Source of the DNA: Pseudomonadota bacterium
Lineage (GTDB): Bacteria > Pseudomonadota > Alphaproteobacteria > Sphingomonadales > Sphingomonadaceae
DNA: 64,000 nucleotides
Direction: 5' to 3'
Assembly (NCBI GenBank): GCA_023389105.1
Contig: JAEWEY010000011.1
Coordinates: 1 to 64,000, forward strand
Below, piece after piece: positions 40,271 to 48,997 of this stretch; positions within the stretch are counted from its first letter, which is position 1; every line of letters starts with the position of its first letter. A program made the translations under genes and the position numbers. A model generated the notes under the pieces. That model worked only from the letters and a program-made list of their open reading frames with translations. It had not been told where the DNA came from and ran no database searches.

Positions 40271-41932
40271 TCAGGCCTTCGCTTGTTCCCGCAGCTTGGT
40301 GATCGTCGTCTGGTTGCTGATCACTTCCACGTCGGTCTTGCAGTGGATCAGGCGGATGCCCTTGCGGCCTAGCGCTTCGTCGAGCGCGGGTGCGAATTCT
40401 TCGGTCGTTTCCACCGTCGTAGCCCAGCCGCCGAATGCCTGCGCCAGCACCGCGAAATCGGGGTTGTGCAGTACGGTCGCCGACAGCCGCTCGGGATATT
40501 CGCGCTCCTGATGCATGCGAATGGTCCCGTAGGCGCCGTTGTCGACCAAGATGACGAGCAGGTCGGCGTCATATTGCGCGGCCGTGGCCAGCTCCTGCCC
40601 GTTCATCAGGAAGTCGCCGTCGCCGGCAACGCAGACGACCGGGCGGTCGCGGAAGCGGATTGCGGCGGCGACGGCGGCGGGGAGCCCGTAGCCCATCGTG
40701 CCGCTGGTCGGGGCGAGTTGCGTCGGCATCTTGCCGTAGCGCCAGTAGCGGTGCCACCAGCCGGAGAAATTGCCGGCGCCGTTGCAGATGATGCTGTTGT
40801 CCGGGAGCCGTTCGCGCATCGTGGCGACGCAGGGGCCGAGGTCGAGCTTCACGCCGTCGCGCGCCGCGGGCTCCGACCATTCGAGCCATTCGCGATGAGC
40901 TTCCTCGCCCGCGGAGAAGCGAACGAGATCCGGGTCGATCCACTCGTCGACCATTTCCGCGAACTCGCCCATGTCGGAGCAGATCGGCAGGTCGGCGTGA
41001 TAGACGTGGCCAAGCTCGTTCGGGTCGGGGTGGACGTGGACGAGCGTCTGATCGGGGTGATCGGGCGTGATCAGGGTGTAGCCGTCAGTGGTCGACTCGC
41101 CGAGACGGGCCCCGACGGCAATGATGAAATCCGCGTCGCGAATGCGCTGCTGAAGCTTCGGATTTGGCCCGTAGCCAAGCTGGCCGGCGTAGACGCCGCA
41201 CGTGTTGCAGATCGCATCCTGCCGGCGGAATGCGGCGGCGACGGGAATGCCGTAGCGGAAAGCGAAATTGCCGAAGTGGTGCGACGCGCGCGGGCTCCAG
41301 TCGGCGCCGCCGACGATGGCGATGGGGTTGGTGGCCTCCTTGAGCAGCTCGAACAAAGCCTGGACGGCGCCGGGGTCGGGTGCTTCTGCGACCGGCGGCA
41401 CGGCCGGGCGGTCGAGTGCCTCGACTTCGTCGCGGAGCATGTCCTCGGGAAGCGCAAGCACCACGGGGCCGGGCCGGCCCGCGGTCGCGACGCGATAAGC
41501 GCGCGCGACATATTCGGGAATGCGCCGCGCGTCATCGATCCGGGCCGCCCACTTGGCGATGGGCGAGAAAAACGCCGGAAAATCGATTTCCTGAAAACCT
41601 TCACGGTCGCGGTCGCCGCGCGCGACATCGCCGATGAACAGGATCATCGGGGTCGAATCCTGAAAGGCGACGTGGACGCCCGCGCTGGCATTGGTCGCGC
41701 CTGGGCCACGGGTGACGAAGGCTACGCCGGGGCGGCCGGTCATCTTGCCGTCGGCATCGGCCATGTAGGCGACGCCGCCTTCCTGCCGGCAGACGATCGT
41801 CTCGATCTCCGGCGTGTCGTGCAGCGCGTCGAGCACCGCGAGGAAGCTCTCACCCGGCACGGTGAAGGTGCGGTCGCAGCCGTTTATGCGAAGCTGGTCT
41901 ACAAGAATGCGGCCGCCGGTGCGTGTGGTCAT
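40271..41932 (-). CDS. ThDP-dependent enzyme of the acetolactate synthase/2-oxoacid decarboxylase type
   Basis: 553 residues with the three-domain plan of this family. The catalytic glutamate region is VCRQEGGVAYMADADGKMTG, and the ThDP motif is GDGDFLMNGQELATAAQYDA ending near VDNGAYG. The real activity (acetolactate synthase, benzoylformate or other decarboxylase) is not evident; no small regulatory subunit is nearby, which argues against biosynthetic acetolactate synthase. It overlaps an aldehyde dehydrogenase gene by 4 nt, suggesting that a decarboxylase product aldehyde is oxidised at once. Confidence 0.88.
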   Translation of the reverse strand: MTTRTGGRILVDQLRINGCDRTFTVPGESFLAVLDALHDTPEIETIVCRQEGGVAYMADADGKMTGRPGVAFVTRGPGATNASAGVHVAFQDSTPMILFIGDVARGDRDREGFQEIDFPAFFSPIAKWAARIDDARRIPEYVARAYRVATAGRPGPVVLALPEDMLRDEVEALDRPAVPPVAEAPDPGAVQALFELLKEATNPIAIVGGADWSPRASHHFGNFAFRYGIPVAAAFRRQDAICNTCGVYAGQLGYGPNPKLQQRIRDADFIIAVGARLGESTTDGYTLITPDHPDQTLVHVHPDPNELGHVYHADLPICSDMGEFAEMVDEWIDPDLVRFSAGEEAHREWLEWSEPAARDGVKLDLGPCVATMRERLPDNSIICNGAGNFSGWWHRYWRYGKMPTQLAPTSGTMGYGLPAAVAAAIRFRDRPVVCVAGDGDFLMNGQELATAAQYDADLLVILVDNGAYGTIRMHQEREYPERLSATVLHNPDFAVLAQAFGGWATTVETTEEFAPALDEALGRKGIRLIHCKTDVEVISNQTTITKLREQAKA

Positions 41933-43365
41933 GCCTGGTGAATCGCCTTCACGACCTGGTAGCTCTCCAAGCCTTCCTTGCCGCCCTCCGAGCCGAAGCC
42001 TGAGTCCTTCACGCCGCCGAACGGCGCGTCCGCAGTCGAAAGCGCGAAGGTATTGATCCCCACCATGCCGCTTTCGACGAGGTCGCCGATGAGGTTCGCG
42101 CGGCGGCCGTTCTCGGTGAAGGCGAAGGCGGCGAGGCCGTAGGGTAGGCGGTTGGCCTGTTCGATGACTTCGTCGAACGTGTCGAACGCGCGGCTGACGG
42201 CGACGGGGCCGAACGGTTCATTGTTCATGATGTCGGCCTCGTTGGGCACATCGGCGAGAAGGGTGGGCTGGAAGAAGAAGCCCCCATTCTTATCGAAGTC
42301 CTCGCCCCGCTCGCCGCCGGCGAGGACGCGCGCGCCCTTGGCCTTGGCGTCCTGGACTAGTTTGTCGATCGCATCCGGACGCCGGCTGTTTGCGAGCGGG
42401 CCCATCTTGGTGTCGGCGTCGAGGCCGTTGCCGACCTTCACCTTTGCCGTGCGCTCCGCGAAGCCTTTCACGAAGGCGTCGTAGATGCCGCGTTGGACGT
42501 AAAAGCGGGTGGGGGAGACGCAGACCTGCCCGGCGTTCCGGAACTTCTGCGGCACGACCATGTCGAGCGTCTTTTCGAGGTCGCAATCGTCGAAGATGAG
42601 CACGGGCGCGTGGCCGCCGAGCTCCATCGTCACGCGCGTCATGCTGTCGGCGCACAGCTTCATCAGATGTTTGCCGACCGCGGTCGAGCCAGTGAAGCTG
42701 ACCTTGCGGACGATGGGACTGGCGATGAGCGTGCGGCTGATGGTGTCTGCGTCGCCATGGACAAGCTGCGCGACGCCGGCGGGAACGCCGGCATCGGCGA
42801 GCGCGCGGAATAGCTCGGTTGTGCAGCCGGGTGCTTCCTCCGGCGGGCGCGAGATCACCGTGCAGCCGGCGGCAAGTGCGGCGCTGACCTTTTTGGCGAG
42901 CAGGTAGATCGGGAAATTCCACGGCGTGAAGGTCGCGGTCGGGCCGACAGGCTGCCGGATCACGCGGCTGACCTGGCCGGCCGGACGGACGAGGGTGCGA
43001 CCATAGTCGCGCTTCGCGTCTTCGGCATACCAGTCGAAGAGTTGCGCGGAGCCGAGCACTTCGGCTTTCGCTTCGGCGAGCGGCTTCCCCTGTTCCTGGG
43101 TCAGCGTTTGGCCGATGTGGTCGGCGCGTTCGCGCAAAAGCTTGGCGGCCTTGTGCAGGATCGCGCCGCGCTTCTCGACATCGGTGGCGCGCCAGTCGGG
43201 CCAGGCGCGCTCGCTGGCGGCCAGCGCCTGCTCCAGGTCCGCTTTGGTCGCGAAAGGCACATCCGCAATGCGCTGCGCGTCGACCGGATTGACCACGGTG
43301 TGCCCGGCGTCACCGCCCTTCCACACGCCGTCGATGAAGTTCTGAAGCTCGGTTTTGTATCCCAT
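41929..43365 (-). CDS. NAD(P)-dependent aldehyde dehydrogenase (succinate-semialdehyde type)
   Basis: 478 residues from MGYKTELQNFIDGVWKGGDA. Catalytic Cys282 (GQVCVSP), general base Glu248 (MELGGHAP), Asn150 (PWNFP) and FTGSTAVGK coenzyme loop are present. The position usually held by Lys that binds the coenzyme ribose is Arg173 (ISRPPEEAPG). The overall pattern is closest to succinate-semialdehyde dehydrogenases, but the substrate may differ. The stop overlaps the start of the ThDP-enzyme gene (ATGA). Confidence 0.9.
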   Translation of the reverse strand: MGYKTELQNFIDGVWKGGDAGHTVVNPVDAQRIADVPFATKADLEQALAASERAWPDWRATDVEKRGAILHKAAKLLRERADHIGQTLTQEQGKPLAEAKAEVLGSAQLFDWYAEDAKRDYGRTLVRPAGQVSRVIRQPVGPTATFTPWNFPIYLLAKKVSAALAAGCTVISRPPEEAPGCTTELFRALADAGVPAGVAQLVHGDADTISRTLIASPIVRKVSFTGSTAVGKHLMKLCADSMTRVTMELGGHAPVLIFDDCDLEKTLDMVVPQKFRNAGQVCVSPTRFYVQRGIYDAFVKGFAERTAKVKVGNGLDADTKMGPLANSRRPDAIDKLVQDAKAKGARVLAGGERGEDFDKNGGFFFQPTLLADVPNEADIMNNEPFGPVAVSRAFDTFDEVIEQANRLPYGLAAFAFTENGRRANLIGDLVESGMVGINTFALSTADAPFGGVKDSGFGSEGGKEGLESYQVVKAIHQA

Positions 43366-43439
43366 GGCGGGCCAGATAGGCCTGCCTTGATGCCCCCGCA
43401 ACGGCCCGCTACGCCTACTGACAAAGGAGAAAGCAAGCG

Positions 43440-43739
43440 ATGACCAAGCAGGAACTCGTCCAGCGCATGCAGGAAAACAGCGCGTGGGTGCCCGGCAAGC
43501 GCGTGAAGATCGATTTCGGCAGCGAGGGCGTCGCGATGCTCGACGGCGTCGGCAATCAGGTCAGCGAGGAAGACGGCGACGCGGACACGACGATCCGTGT
43601 TAGCTGGGACGACTGGCAGCAGCTTGCCGCAGGCCAGCTCGACGGCATGACCGCGTTCATGATGGGCAAGTTGAAGGTCGAGGGCGACATGTCCAACGCC
43701 ATGCAACTGCAGGGCGTGCTGGCGAAGCTGAAGGGCTGA
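43440..43739 (+). CDS. SCP2-domain protein
   Basis: 99 residues, a complete single SCP2 (sterol carrier protein 2-like) domain: KIDFGSEGVAMLDG, ADTTIRVSWDDWQQLAAGQL and MTAFMMGKLKVEGDMSNAMQ. The fold binds fatty acyl chains or other lipids in a hydrophobic tunnel. It is divergent from the aldehyde dehydrogenase and 4 nt before a DUF2306 membrane gene. Confidence 0.9.
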   Translation: MTKQELVQRMQENSAWVPGKRVKIDFGSEGVAMLDGVGNQVSEEDGDADTTIRVSWDDWQQLAAGQLDGMTAFMMGKLKVEGDMSNAMQLQGVLAKLKG

Positions 43740-43743
43740 ACAA

Positions 43744-44256
43744 TTGGCGACGCGCGCCGCGCCGCCGATCGACAATCGGCCGTGGGTGCGGAATGCCGTG
43801 CTGTTACTGGCGGCGGCACTGCTGGCGACATGCCTGTTCGGCTTGTTCCGCTGGCTGACCGGTCTGGCGCCGCCAACCCCGTGGGTGCACCGGCCGGCGC
43901 TCGCCATCCATATGGCGACGATCATCCCGGCCATTCCGCTGGGCGCTTACGTCCTGTTCGTGAAGAAGGGCGGGCCGCGCCACCGGCTGCTCGGCCGTAT
44001 CTGGCTCGGCCTGATGCTGACGTCGGCGCTGGCGACAATCTTCATCAAGAACATCAACCAAGGTCACTTCAGCTGGATTCACCTGCTGACGTTGCTGACC
44101 CTGCTCATGGTCCCGCGGGCGTATCTGGCCGCGCGGCGGCGCGATTTCGCGACGCATCGCAAGGTCGTGCTCGGACTTTACGTCAGCGCCCTTCTGATTG
44201 CCGGGCTCTTCACCTTCCTGCCCGGGCGAACGATGTGGCAGTGGGCGTTCGGGTGA
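43744..44256 (+). CDS. DUF2306-type membrane protein
   Basis: 170 residues, about four membrane helices. A TTG start is assumed. Conserved-looking histidines (PALAIHMATIIPAIPLGAYV, GGPRHRLLGRIWLGLM, FATHRKVVLGLYVSALL) match the DUF2306 family and could bind heme or metal; function unknown. Probably cotranscribed with the SCP2 gene. Confidence 0.8.
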   Translation: MATRAAPPIDNRPWVRNAVLLLAAALLATCLFGLFRWLTGLAPPTPWVHRPALAIHMATIIPAIPLGAYVLFVKKGGPRHRLLGRIWLGLMLTSALATIFIKNINQGHFSWIHLLTLLTLLMVPRAYLAARRRDFATHRKVVLGLYVSALLIAGLFTFLPGRTMWQWAFG

Positions 44257-44263
44257 CCTGAGA

Positions 44264-44626
44264 TCAGGGGTTCTGGATCAGGCGGATCAGCGAGCCGTCA
44301 GGGTCGATCATGTAGGCGATGTCGAGGCCGGAGGGCTCCCGTCGCGGCGGGTTCAGGCGGGGCTTGCCCTTGGGCTGCTCTGGAATGCCAGCAGCCACAC
44401 AGACTGCATAGAAAGCGGGCATGTCGTCGAGCCGGAGGCAGGAGCCAAACGAACTCGCAGCCGGGTCGAGGTCGGGGTATGGGAAGAACTCGAGCGTCAG
44501 TGCGCCGCGGCGCAGAATCATCCAACTACCGTCGCGCCAGCTCTCGGTGAAGCCGAGCGCGCCATAGAATCGCGAGGTTGCCTCGAAGTCGCGCGCGGGA
44601 AGGTTCGGCGTTGCATGATCGGCCAT
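44264..44626 (-). CDS. VOC-superfamily protein (bleomycin resistance protein-like)
   Basis: 120 residues with the paired beta-alpha-beta-beta-beta modules of the vicinal oxygen chelate fold: NLPARDFEATSRFYGALGFT, WMILRRGALTLEFFPYPD and GLDIAYMIDPDGSLIRLI. Most resembles the bleomycin-binding group that sequesters a drug, but distant relatives have other roles. Single gene, convergent with DUF2306. Confidence 0.85.
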   Translation of the reverse strand: MADHATPNLPARDFEATSRFYGALGFTESWRDGSWMILRRGALTLEFFPYPDLDPAASSFGSCLRLDDMPAFYAVCVAAGIPEQPKGKPRLNPPRREPSGLDIAYMIDPDGSLIRLIQNP

Positions 44627-44703
44627 GGCAACCTGCTAGCGACCGCTCCATGCCTTGACCATCTCCGGGGTCTTTCTATGGCTCCAACCAAGTCGCTCGG
44701 TGA

Positions 44704-44725
44704 AGTTGAAAGTTGGTTCAACTTT
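44704..44725. promoter_or_regulatory. Operator-like inverted repeat upstream of the CoA-transferase operon
   Basis: AAGTTGAA (44704-44711), 6-nt spacer, TTCAACTT (44718-44725), perfect 8-nt arms, 27 nt before the scoA ATG. Probably a repressor or activator site; no regulator gene is adjacent. Confidence 0.45.
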
Positions 44726-44752
44726 GCCTAGCCGAGCGGTCCAGGAGGCACG

Positions 44753-45460
44753 ATGCAGAAAATCCATCCCAATGCCGAGGCGGCGCTCGACGGCGTCCTG
44801 TTCGACGGCATGACGATCGCGGCTGGCGGGTTTGGCCTGTGCGGTATCCCAGAACGGCTGATCGACGCGATCCAGGCGAGCGGGGTGAAAGACCTGACCA
44901 TCGCTTCGAACAATGCCGGCATCGATAACGAGGGCCTCGGCAAGCTGCTGCGCACGCGGCAGGTCAAGAAGATGATTTCGTCGTACGTCGGCGAGAATAA
45001 GGAGTTCGAGCGGCAGTTTCTCGCGGGCGAGCTTGAGGTCGAATTTTGCCCGCAGGGCACGCTCGCCGAGCGCATGCGCGCGGGCGGCGCGGGCATCCCC
45101 GGCTTTTACACCAAGACCGGCGTGGGTACGCAGGTCGCCGAGGGCAAGGAGGTCAAGGAGTTCGACGGCGAGGAATATATCCTCGAACGCGGCATCCGCG
45201 CCGACCTCGCCATCATCAAGGGCTGGAAGGCTGACGAGAGCGGCAACCTCATGTTCCGCAAGACCGCGCGCAACTTCAACCTGCCCGCCGCGACGTCCGG
45301 CAAGGTCTGCATCGCCGAGGTGGAGGAGATCGTGCCGGTCGGCAGCCTCGATCCCGACTGCATCCATCTGCCGTCGATCTACGTGAACCGGCTGATCCTC
45401 GGCGCGCCCTACGACAAGAAGATCGAATTCCGGACGGTGCGCGAAAGGGAGGCCGCATAA
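44753..45460 (+). CDS. scoA: 3-oxoacid CoA-transferase subunit A
   Basis: 235 residues. Subunit A of the succinyl-CoA:3-ketoacid CoA-transferase family, with the glycine-rich TIAAGGFGLCGIPERLIDA, SNNAGIDNEGLGKLL and a central GAGIPGFYTKTGVGT. With subunit B it activates acetoacetate (ketone bodies) or a related 3-oxoacid. It overlaps scoB by one nt. Confidence 0.95.
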   Translation: MQKIHPNAEAALDGVLFDGMTIAAGGFGLCGIPERLIDAIQASGVKDLTIASNNAGIDNEGLGKLLRTRQVKKMISSYVGENKEFERQFLAGELEVEFCPQGTLAERMRAGGAGIPGFYTKTGVGTQVAEGKEVKEFDGEEYILERGIRADLAIIKGWKADESGNLMFRKTARNFNLPAATSGKVCIAEVEEIVPVGSLDPDCIHLPSIYVNRLILGAPYDKKIEFRTVREREAA

Positions 45461-46116
45461 TGGCGACGCAGGTGGAGACGAAGGGCTGGACCCGCGACCA
45501 GATGGCGGCGCGGGCGGCGCGTGAGCTGCAGGACGGCTTTTACGTCAATCTCGGCATCGGCATCCCGACGCTGGTCGCCAATCACGTGCCGCAGGGCATG
45601 ACCGTCACGCTGCAAAGCGAAAACGGGATGCTGGGCATCGGGCCATTTCCGTTCGCGGGCGAGGAAGATCCGGACCTGATCAACGCGGGCAAGCAGACGA
45701 TCAGCGAGCTCGACCAGACGTCCTATTTCGACAGCGCGCAGAGCTTCGCGATGATCCGCGGCGGGCACATCGACCTTGCGGTGCTCGGCGGCATGGAAGT
45801 CAGCGAGCACGGGGACCTCGCCAACTGGATGGTACCGGGCAAGATGATCAAGGGGATGGGCGGCGCGATGGACCTGGTCGCGGGGGTCAAGAAGATCATC
45901 GTCGTGATGGAGCATGTCTCGAAGGACGGCAGCCCGAAATTCATCCCGGCCTGTACGCTCCCGCTGACCGGCAAGAACGTCGTCGACATGATCATCACCG
46001 ACCTCGCGGTGTTCCAGCGTGCCAATCACATGACACCGTTTCGGCTGGTGGAGTTGGCGCCGGGCGTGACTGCTGAGGAAGTGCGCGAGAAGACGACGGC
46101 GGCGTACGACGACTAA
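45460..46116 (+). CDS. scoB: 3-oxoacid CoA-transferase subunit B
   Basis: 218 residues. The catalytic glutamate that forms the CoA thioester intermediate lies in QSENGMLGIGPFP. FYVNLGIGIPTLVANHVPQG and LGGMEVSEHGDLANWMVPGK are typical. Coupled to scoA. The following genes (a lactonase-like protein and a quinone reductase) run on in the same direction. Confidence 0.96.
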   Translation: MATQVETKGWTRDQMAARAARELQDGFYVNLGIGIPTLVANHVPQGMTVTLQSENGMLGIGPFPFAGEEDPDLINAGKQTISELDQTSYFDSAQSFAMIRGGHIDLAVLGGMEVSEHGDLANWMVPGKMIKGMGGAMDLVAGVKKIIVVMEHVSKDGSPKFIPACTLPLTGKNVVDMIITDLAVFQRANHMTPFRLVELAPGVTAEEVREKTTAAYDD

Positions 46117-46134
46117 GCTTCTTTCAGGCAGGAG

Positions 46135-47031
46135 ATGAGTATGCGCGCGACCTTGATGTTGATGGCAACGGTCGCGCTCAGCGCCTGCCGGGTGTCGACC
46201 ACGCCTGCTGAAAATCAGTTATCATCCGAAACCCGGACGACCGAGGCGGCGCCGACCGCGAAGGTTACGCTCGCGCGGCTTGATTGCGGCAGCCTCCACA
46301 TCGACGAGATGGACAAGTCCTTTGCGGGTGGAACAGGCGTGTACCCGCCCGGGCCGTATGAACTGACCGACAGTTGCTACCTGATCCGGCACGGGGACCA
46401 GACGATGGTCTGGGACACAGGATTGCCGGATGCGCTGGTCGGGCACCCCTATGTCGAGCCGGGCCAGACCGCGTCGATGAAGCAGTCCCTACTCGATCAG
46501 CTCAAGGCTGGCGGCGTAGACCCGGCGAGCGTCAACATCGTCGGCATCAGTCATTATCACGCCGACCATACGGGCCAGGCGCACATCTTCCCGAACGCGA
46601 AGGTGCTGATCGGCGCAGCCGATCTCGACGCGCTCAAGGCCAAGTCGGACGACAGCTTCATGCAGATGTCGCAGAAGCAGATGGCGCCGTGGCTGACGGG
46701 CGGAAAGCCGGTCGAGGCGCTGACGGGCGACAAGGACGTATTCGGCGACGGCACCGTTGTCATGCTAGACCTGCCGGGTCACACGCCCGGATCGCACTCG
46801 CTGATGGTCAAACTGAAGTCCGGGACGGTGCTGCTCAGCGGTGACCTGTATCACGGCACCGCCGCACGCGAGAAACGCGGGGTGCCGCCGTTCAACACCG
46901 ACAAGGCGCAGACGCTGAAGTCGATGGAGAAGTTCGAAGCGCTGGCCAAGCAGACCGGGGCAAAGGTCATCATTCAGCACGAGCCTGCGGACGTAGGAAA
47001 GTTGCCGGTATTTCCAAAGGCGGCCGAATAA
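46135..47031 (+). CDS. Exported metallo-beta-lactamase fold protein (AHL lactonase-like)
   Basis: 298 residues. Lipoprotein-like signal with Cys18 (VALSAC). The dinuclear metal motif is SHYHADHTG (His140, His142, Asp144, His145), followed by PGHTPGSHSLMVKL and SGDLYHGT with the second-site ligands. The organisation and length fit the N-acyl homoserine lactonase (AttM/AhlD-like) branch, so it could quench quorum signals or open another lactone. Membrane anchoring would place it in the periplasm. Its stop overlaps the next start (TAATG). Confidence 0.85.
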   Translation: MSMRATLMLMATVALSACRVSTTPAENQLSSETRTTEAAPTAKVTLARLDCGSLHIDEMDKSFAGGTGVYPPGPYELTDSCYLIRHGDQTMVWDTGLPDALVGHPYVEPGQTASMKQSLLDQLKAGGVDPASVNIVGISHYHADHTGQAHIFPNAKVLIGAADLDALKAKSDDSFMQMSQKQMAPWLTGGKPVEALTGDKDVFGDGTVVMLDLPGHTPGSHSLMVKLKSGTVLLSGDLYHGTAAREKRGVPPFNTDKAQTLKSMEKFEALAKQTGAKVIIQHEPADVGKLPVFPKAAE

Positions 47032-48017
47032 TGCGCGCGCTTCTGTCTGTGCAACCAGGCGGTCCCGAGACCCTGCAGTTGACCGAGCTTCCTGATCCGG
47101 CACCGCAAAAGGCCGAGTTGCTGGTTCGCATCCGTGCTTGCGCGATGAATTTCCCGGACGTGCTGATCATCGAGGACAAATATCAGCTGAAGCCACCTCG
47201 CCCGTTTGCGCCGGGCGGCGAGTTTGCCGGAGAAGTCATTGGCGTCGGCGAGGGCGTCGAAGGCTGGGCGATTGGCGATCGACTCATCGCGGCGACAGGT
47301 TTTGGCGGATTGACCGAGCAGATTGTGATTCGCGCGGGGCAAGCGATCCGCTTGCCGGTCGAGCGCTCGTTCGAGGAAGGGTCGGCGCTGCTGCTGACCT
47401 ACGCGACCGTCATCCACGCGCTCATCGATCGCGGCCGGCTGCAGGCAGGGCAGACGTTGCTGGTGCTTGGTGCCGCAGGCGGGATCGGGATTGCTTCGAT
47501 CGAGATCGGCAAGGCCCTCGGTGCGCGCGTGGTCGCGGCGGTGTCGTCCGAGGGAAAGGCGCAGTCGGCGCGCGAGGCGGGTGCCGACACCGCGGTCGTC
47601 TATCCCACAGATACCTCCGACCCGAAGGCGCTGTCGCAACTGTTCAAGGATGCGGTGGGACCGGAAGGCGCACATGTCATCCTCGATCCGGTCGGCGGCG
47701 CCTACACGGAGGCGGCGCTGCGAAGCATCGCGTGGGAAGGGCGGTTCCTGGTTGTCGGCTTCCCTGCCGGGATCGCGAAGCTGCCACTCAACCTGACGTT
47801 GCTGAAAAGCTGCGACGTGTGCGGCGTGTTCTGGGGCGCCTTCGCTGCGCGGGATCCCAAGGCCAATGCCGCGCACGTCGCGCAGCTGTTCCGCTGGTGG
47901 GACGAAGGCAAGATCGCGCCGAAGATCAGCGCGACCTATCCGCTGGAGCGTGCCGGCGAAGCGATCGAGGCGCTTCGTGATCGCAAGGCCGTTGGCAAGT
48001 TGGTGGTTACGCTTTGA
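47031..48017 (+). CDS. NADPH:quinone oxidoreductase of the zinc-free MDR type
   Basis: 328 residues. N-terminal GroES-like domain (FPDVLIIEDKYQLKPPRPFA, then PGGEFAGEVI) and a nucleotide-binding domain with LVLGAAGGIGIASIEIGKAL. No structural zinc cysteines. Members reduce quinones or enoyl compounds with NADPH. Its start overlaps the stop of the lactonase-like gene by one nt, and the VanZ-like start overlaps its stop, forming a tight operon. Confidence 0.92.
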   Translation: MRALLSVQPGGPETLQLTELPDPAPQKAELLVRIRACAMNFPDVLIIEDKYQLKPPRPFAPGGEFAGEVIGVGEGVEGWAIGDRLIAATGFGGLTEQIVIRAGQAIRLPVERSFEEGSALLLTYATVIHALIDRGRLQAGQTLLVLGAAGGIGIASIEIGKALGARVVAAVSSEGKAQSAREAGADTAVVYPTDTSDPKALSQLFKDAVGPEGAHVILDPVGGAYTEAALRSIAWEGRFLVVGFPAGIAKLPLNLTLLKSCDVCGVFWGAFAARDPKANAAHVAQLFRWWDEGKIAPKISATYPLERAGEAIEALRDRKAVGKLVVTL

Positions 48018-48370
48018 AGCTTGCCGAATGGCGCGGCAGCCGCGTTGTACAATTCGCATTCTGGGCGGCGGCCCTTTTTGCTTTCGTGATGGCGGTGTTG
48101 CCGCACCCGCCGGCGGTGCCCGGTGAGCCGAACGACAAGGTCCAGCACATCACGGCCTTCGCGACGCTCGCACTGCTTGGCAGCTTCGCGTTTCCGCGGG
48201 TGACGCTGGTGCGTATGCTGGTGTCGCTGTCGCTGTTCGGCGCCCTGATCGAGGTCGTGCAGGCGATTCCGGTGTTGCACCGGGACAGCGATATCCTCGA
48301 CTGGCTGGCCGATACGGCGGCCGTCATCGTCGTCCTTCTTGCCGTCCGGCCCTTCTTCAGCGGCCGTTAG
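48014..48370 (+). CDS. VanZ-like membrane protein
   Basis: 118 residues, about four membrane helices, with VanZ marks: NDKVQHITAFATLALLGSFA, GALIEVVQAI and a conserved RDSDILDWLADTAAVIVVLL. TTG start overlapping the quinone reductase stop (TTGA). The cellular role of most VanZ-like proteins is unknown. Confidence 0.82.
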   Translation: MKLAEWRGSRVVQFAFWAAALFAFVMAVLPHPPAVPGEPNDKVQHITAFATLALLGSFAFPRVTLVRMLVSLSLFGALIEVVQAIPVLHRDSDILDWLADTAAVIVVLLAVRPFFSGR

Positions 48371-48428
48371 CGTTGCCTAGCGGCGCGCGCTTCCCTATCT
48401 CGGCGTCCAATCAATCCGAGGGGAACGC

Positions 48429-48755
48429 ATGAGCCAGTTCGACGACCGCGAGCGCGCATTCGAAGCCAAATACGCCCGCGACGAGGAGATGCAGTTCCGC
48501 ATCACCGCGCGCCGCAACCGACTGCTCGGCGAGTGGGCAGCGCGGCAAATGGGCCTGTCGGACGTCGAGGCCGAATCCTATGCGAAGGACGTCGTGCGCT
48601 CGGACTTCGAGGAAGCCGGCGATCACGACGTGATCCGCAAGGTACTGGGCGATTTGACTGCGGCCAATGTTGAGATCGACGAGGACAAGGTCCGCGAGGC
48701 GCTTCGTAACAAGGAAATCGAGGCGCGCCGCCAGATCATCGAGGCCACCAACTGA
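48429..48755 (+). CDS. F1F0-ATPase inhibitor subunit zeta (DUF1476)
   Basis: 108 residues. The N-terminal FDDRERAFEAKYARDEEMQF is the inhibitory segment known from Paracoccus zeta, which blocks ATP hydrolysis by F1. The rest is the helical bundle (AARQMGLSDVEAESYAKDVV). A GGGGAAC ribosome site precedes the ATG. Its stop overlaps the BolA start (TGATG). The ATP synthase operon is not nearby. Confidence 0.93.
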   Translation: MSQFDDRERAFEAKYARDEEMQFRITARRNRLLGEWAARQMGLSDVEAESYAKDVVRSDFEEAGDHDVIRKVLGDLTAANVEIDEDKVREALRNKEIEARRQIIEATN

Positions 48756-48994
48756 TGCCCATGGCGGCGGACGACATCGAGCGGCTGATCAAGGCCGCGA
48801 TCCCCGATGCGGACGTCACCATTCGCGACCTTGCCGGCGACGGCGACCATTATGCGGCGCGCGTCGTTGCGCGCAGCTTTGCAGGAATGACCCGCATCAA
48901 GCAGCACCAGGCGGTCTATGCCGCGCTGGGTGGACGGGTCGGGGGCGAGCTTCATGCACTGCAGCTCGAAACAGCAGTGCCGAACGGAGAATGA
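48755..48994 (+). CDS. BolA-family protein
   Basis: 79 residues, a compact BolA domain (IERLIKAAIPDADVTIRDLA, HYAARVVARSFAGMTRIKQH, then QAVYAAL). BolA proteins bind a [2Fe-2S] cluster together with a monothiol glutaredoxin, and the Grx4 gene starts 4 nt downstream. The pair takes part in iron-sulfur trafficking and iron sensing. Confidence 0.95.
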   Translation: MPMAADDIERLIKAAIPDADVTIRDLAGDGDHYAARVVARSFAGMTRIKQHQAVYAALGGRVGGELHALQLETAVPNGE

Positions 48995-48997
48995 AAC

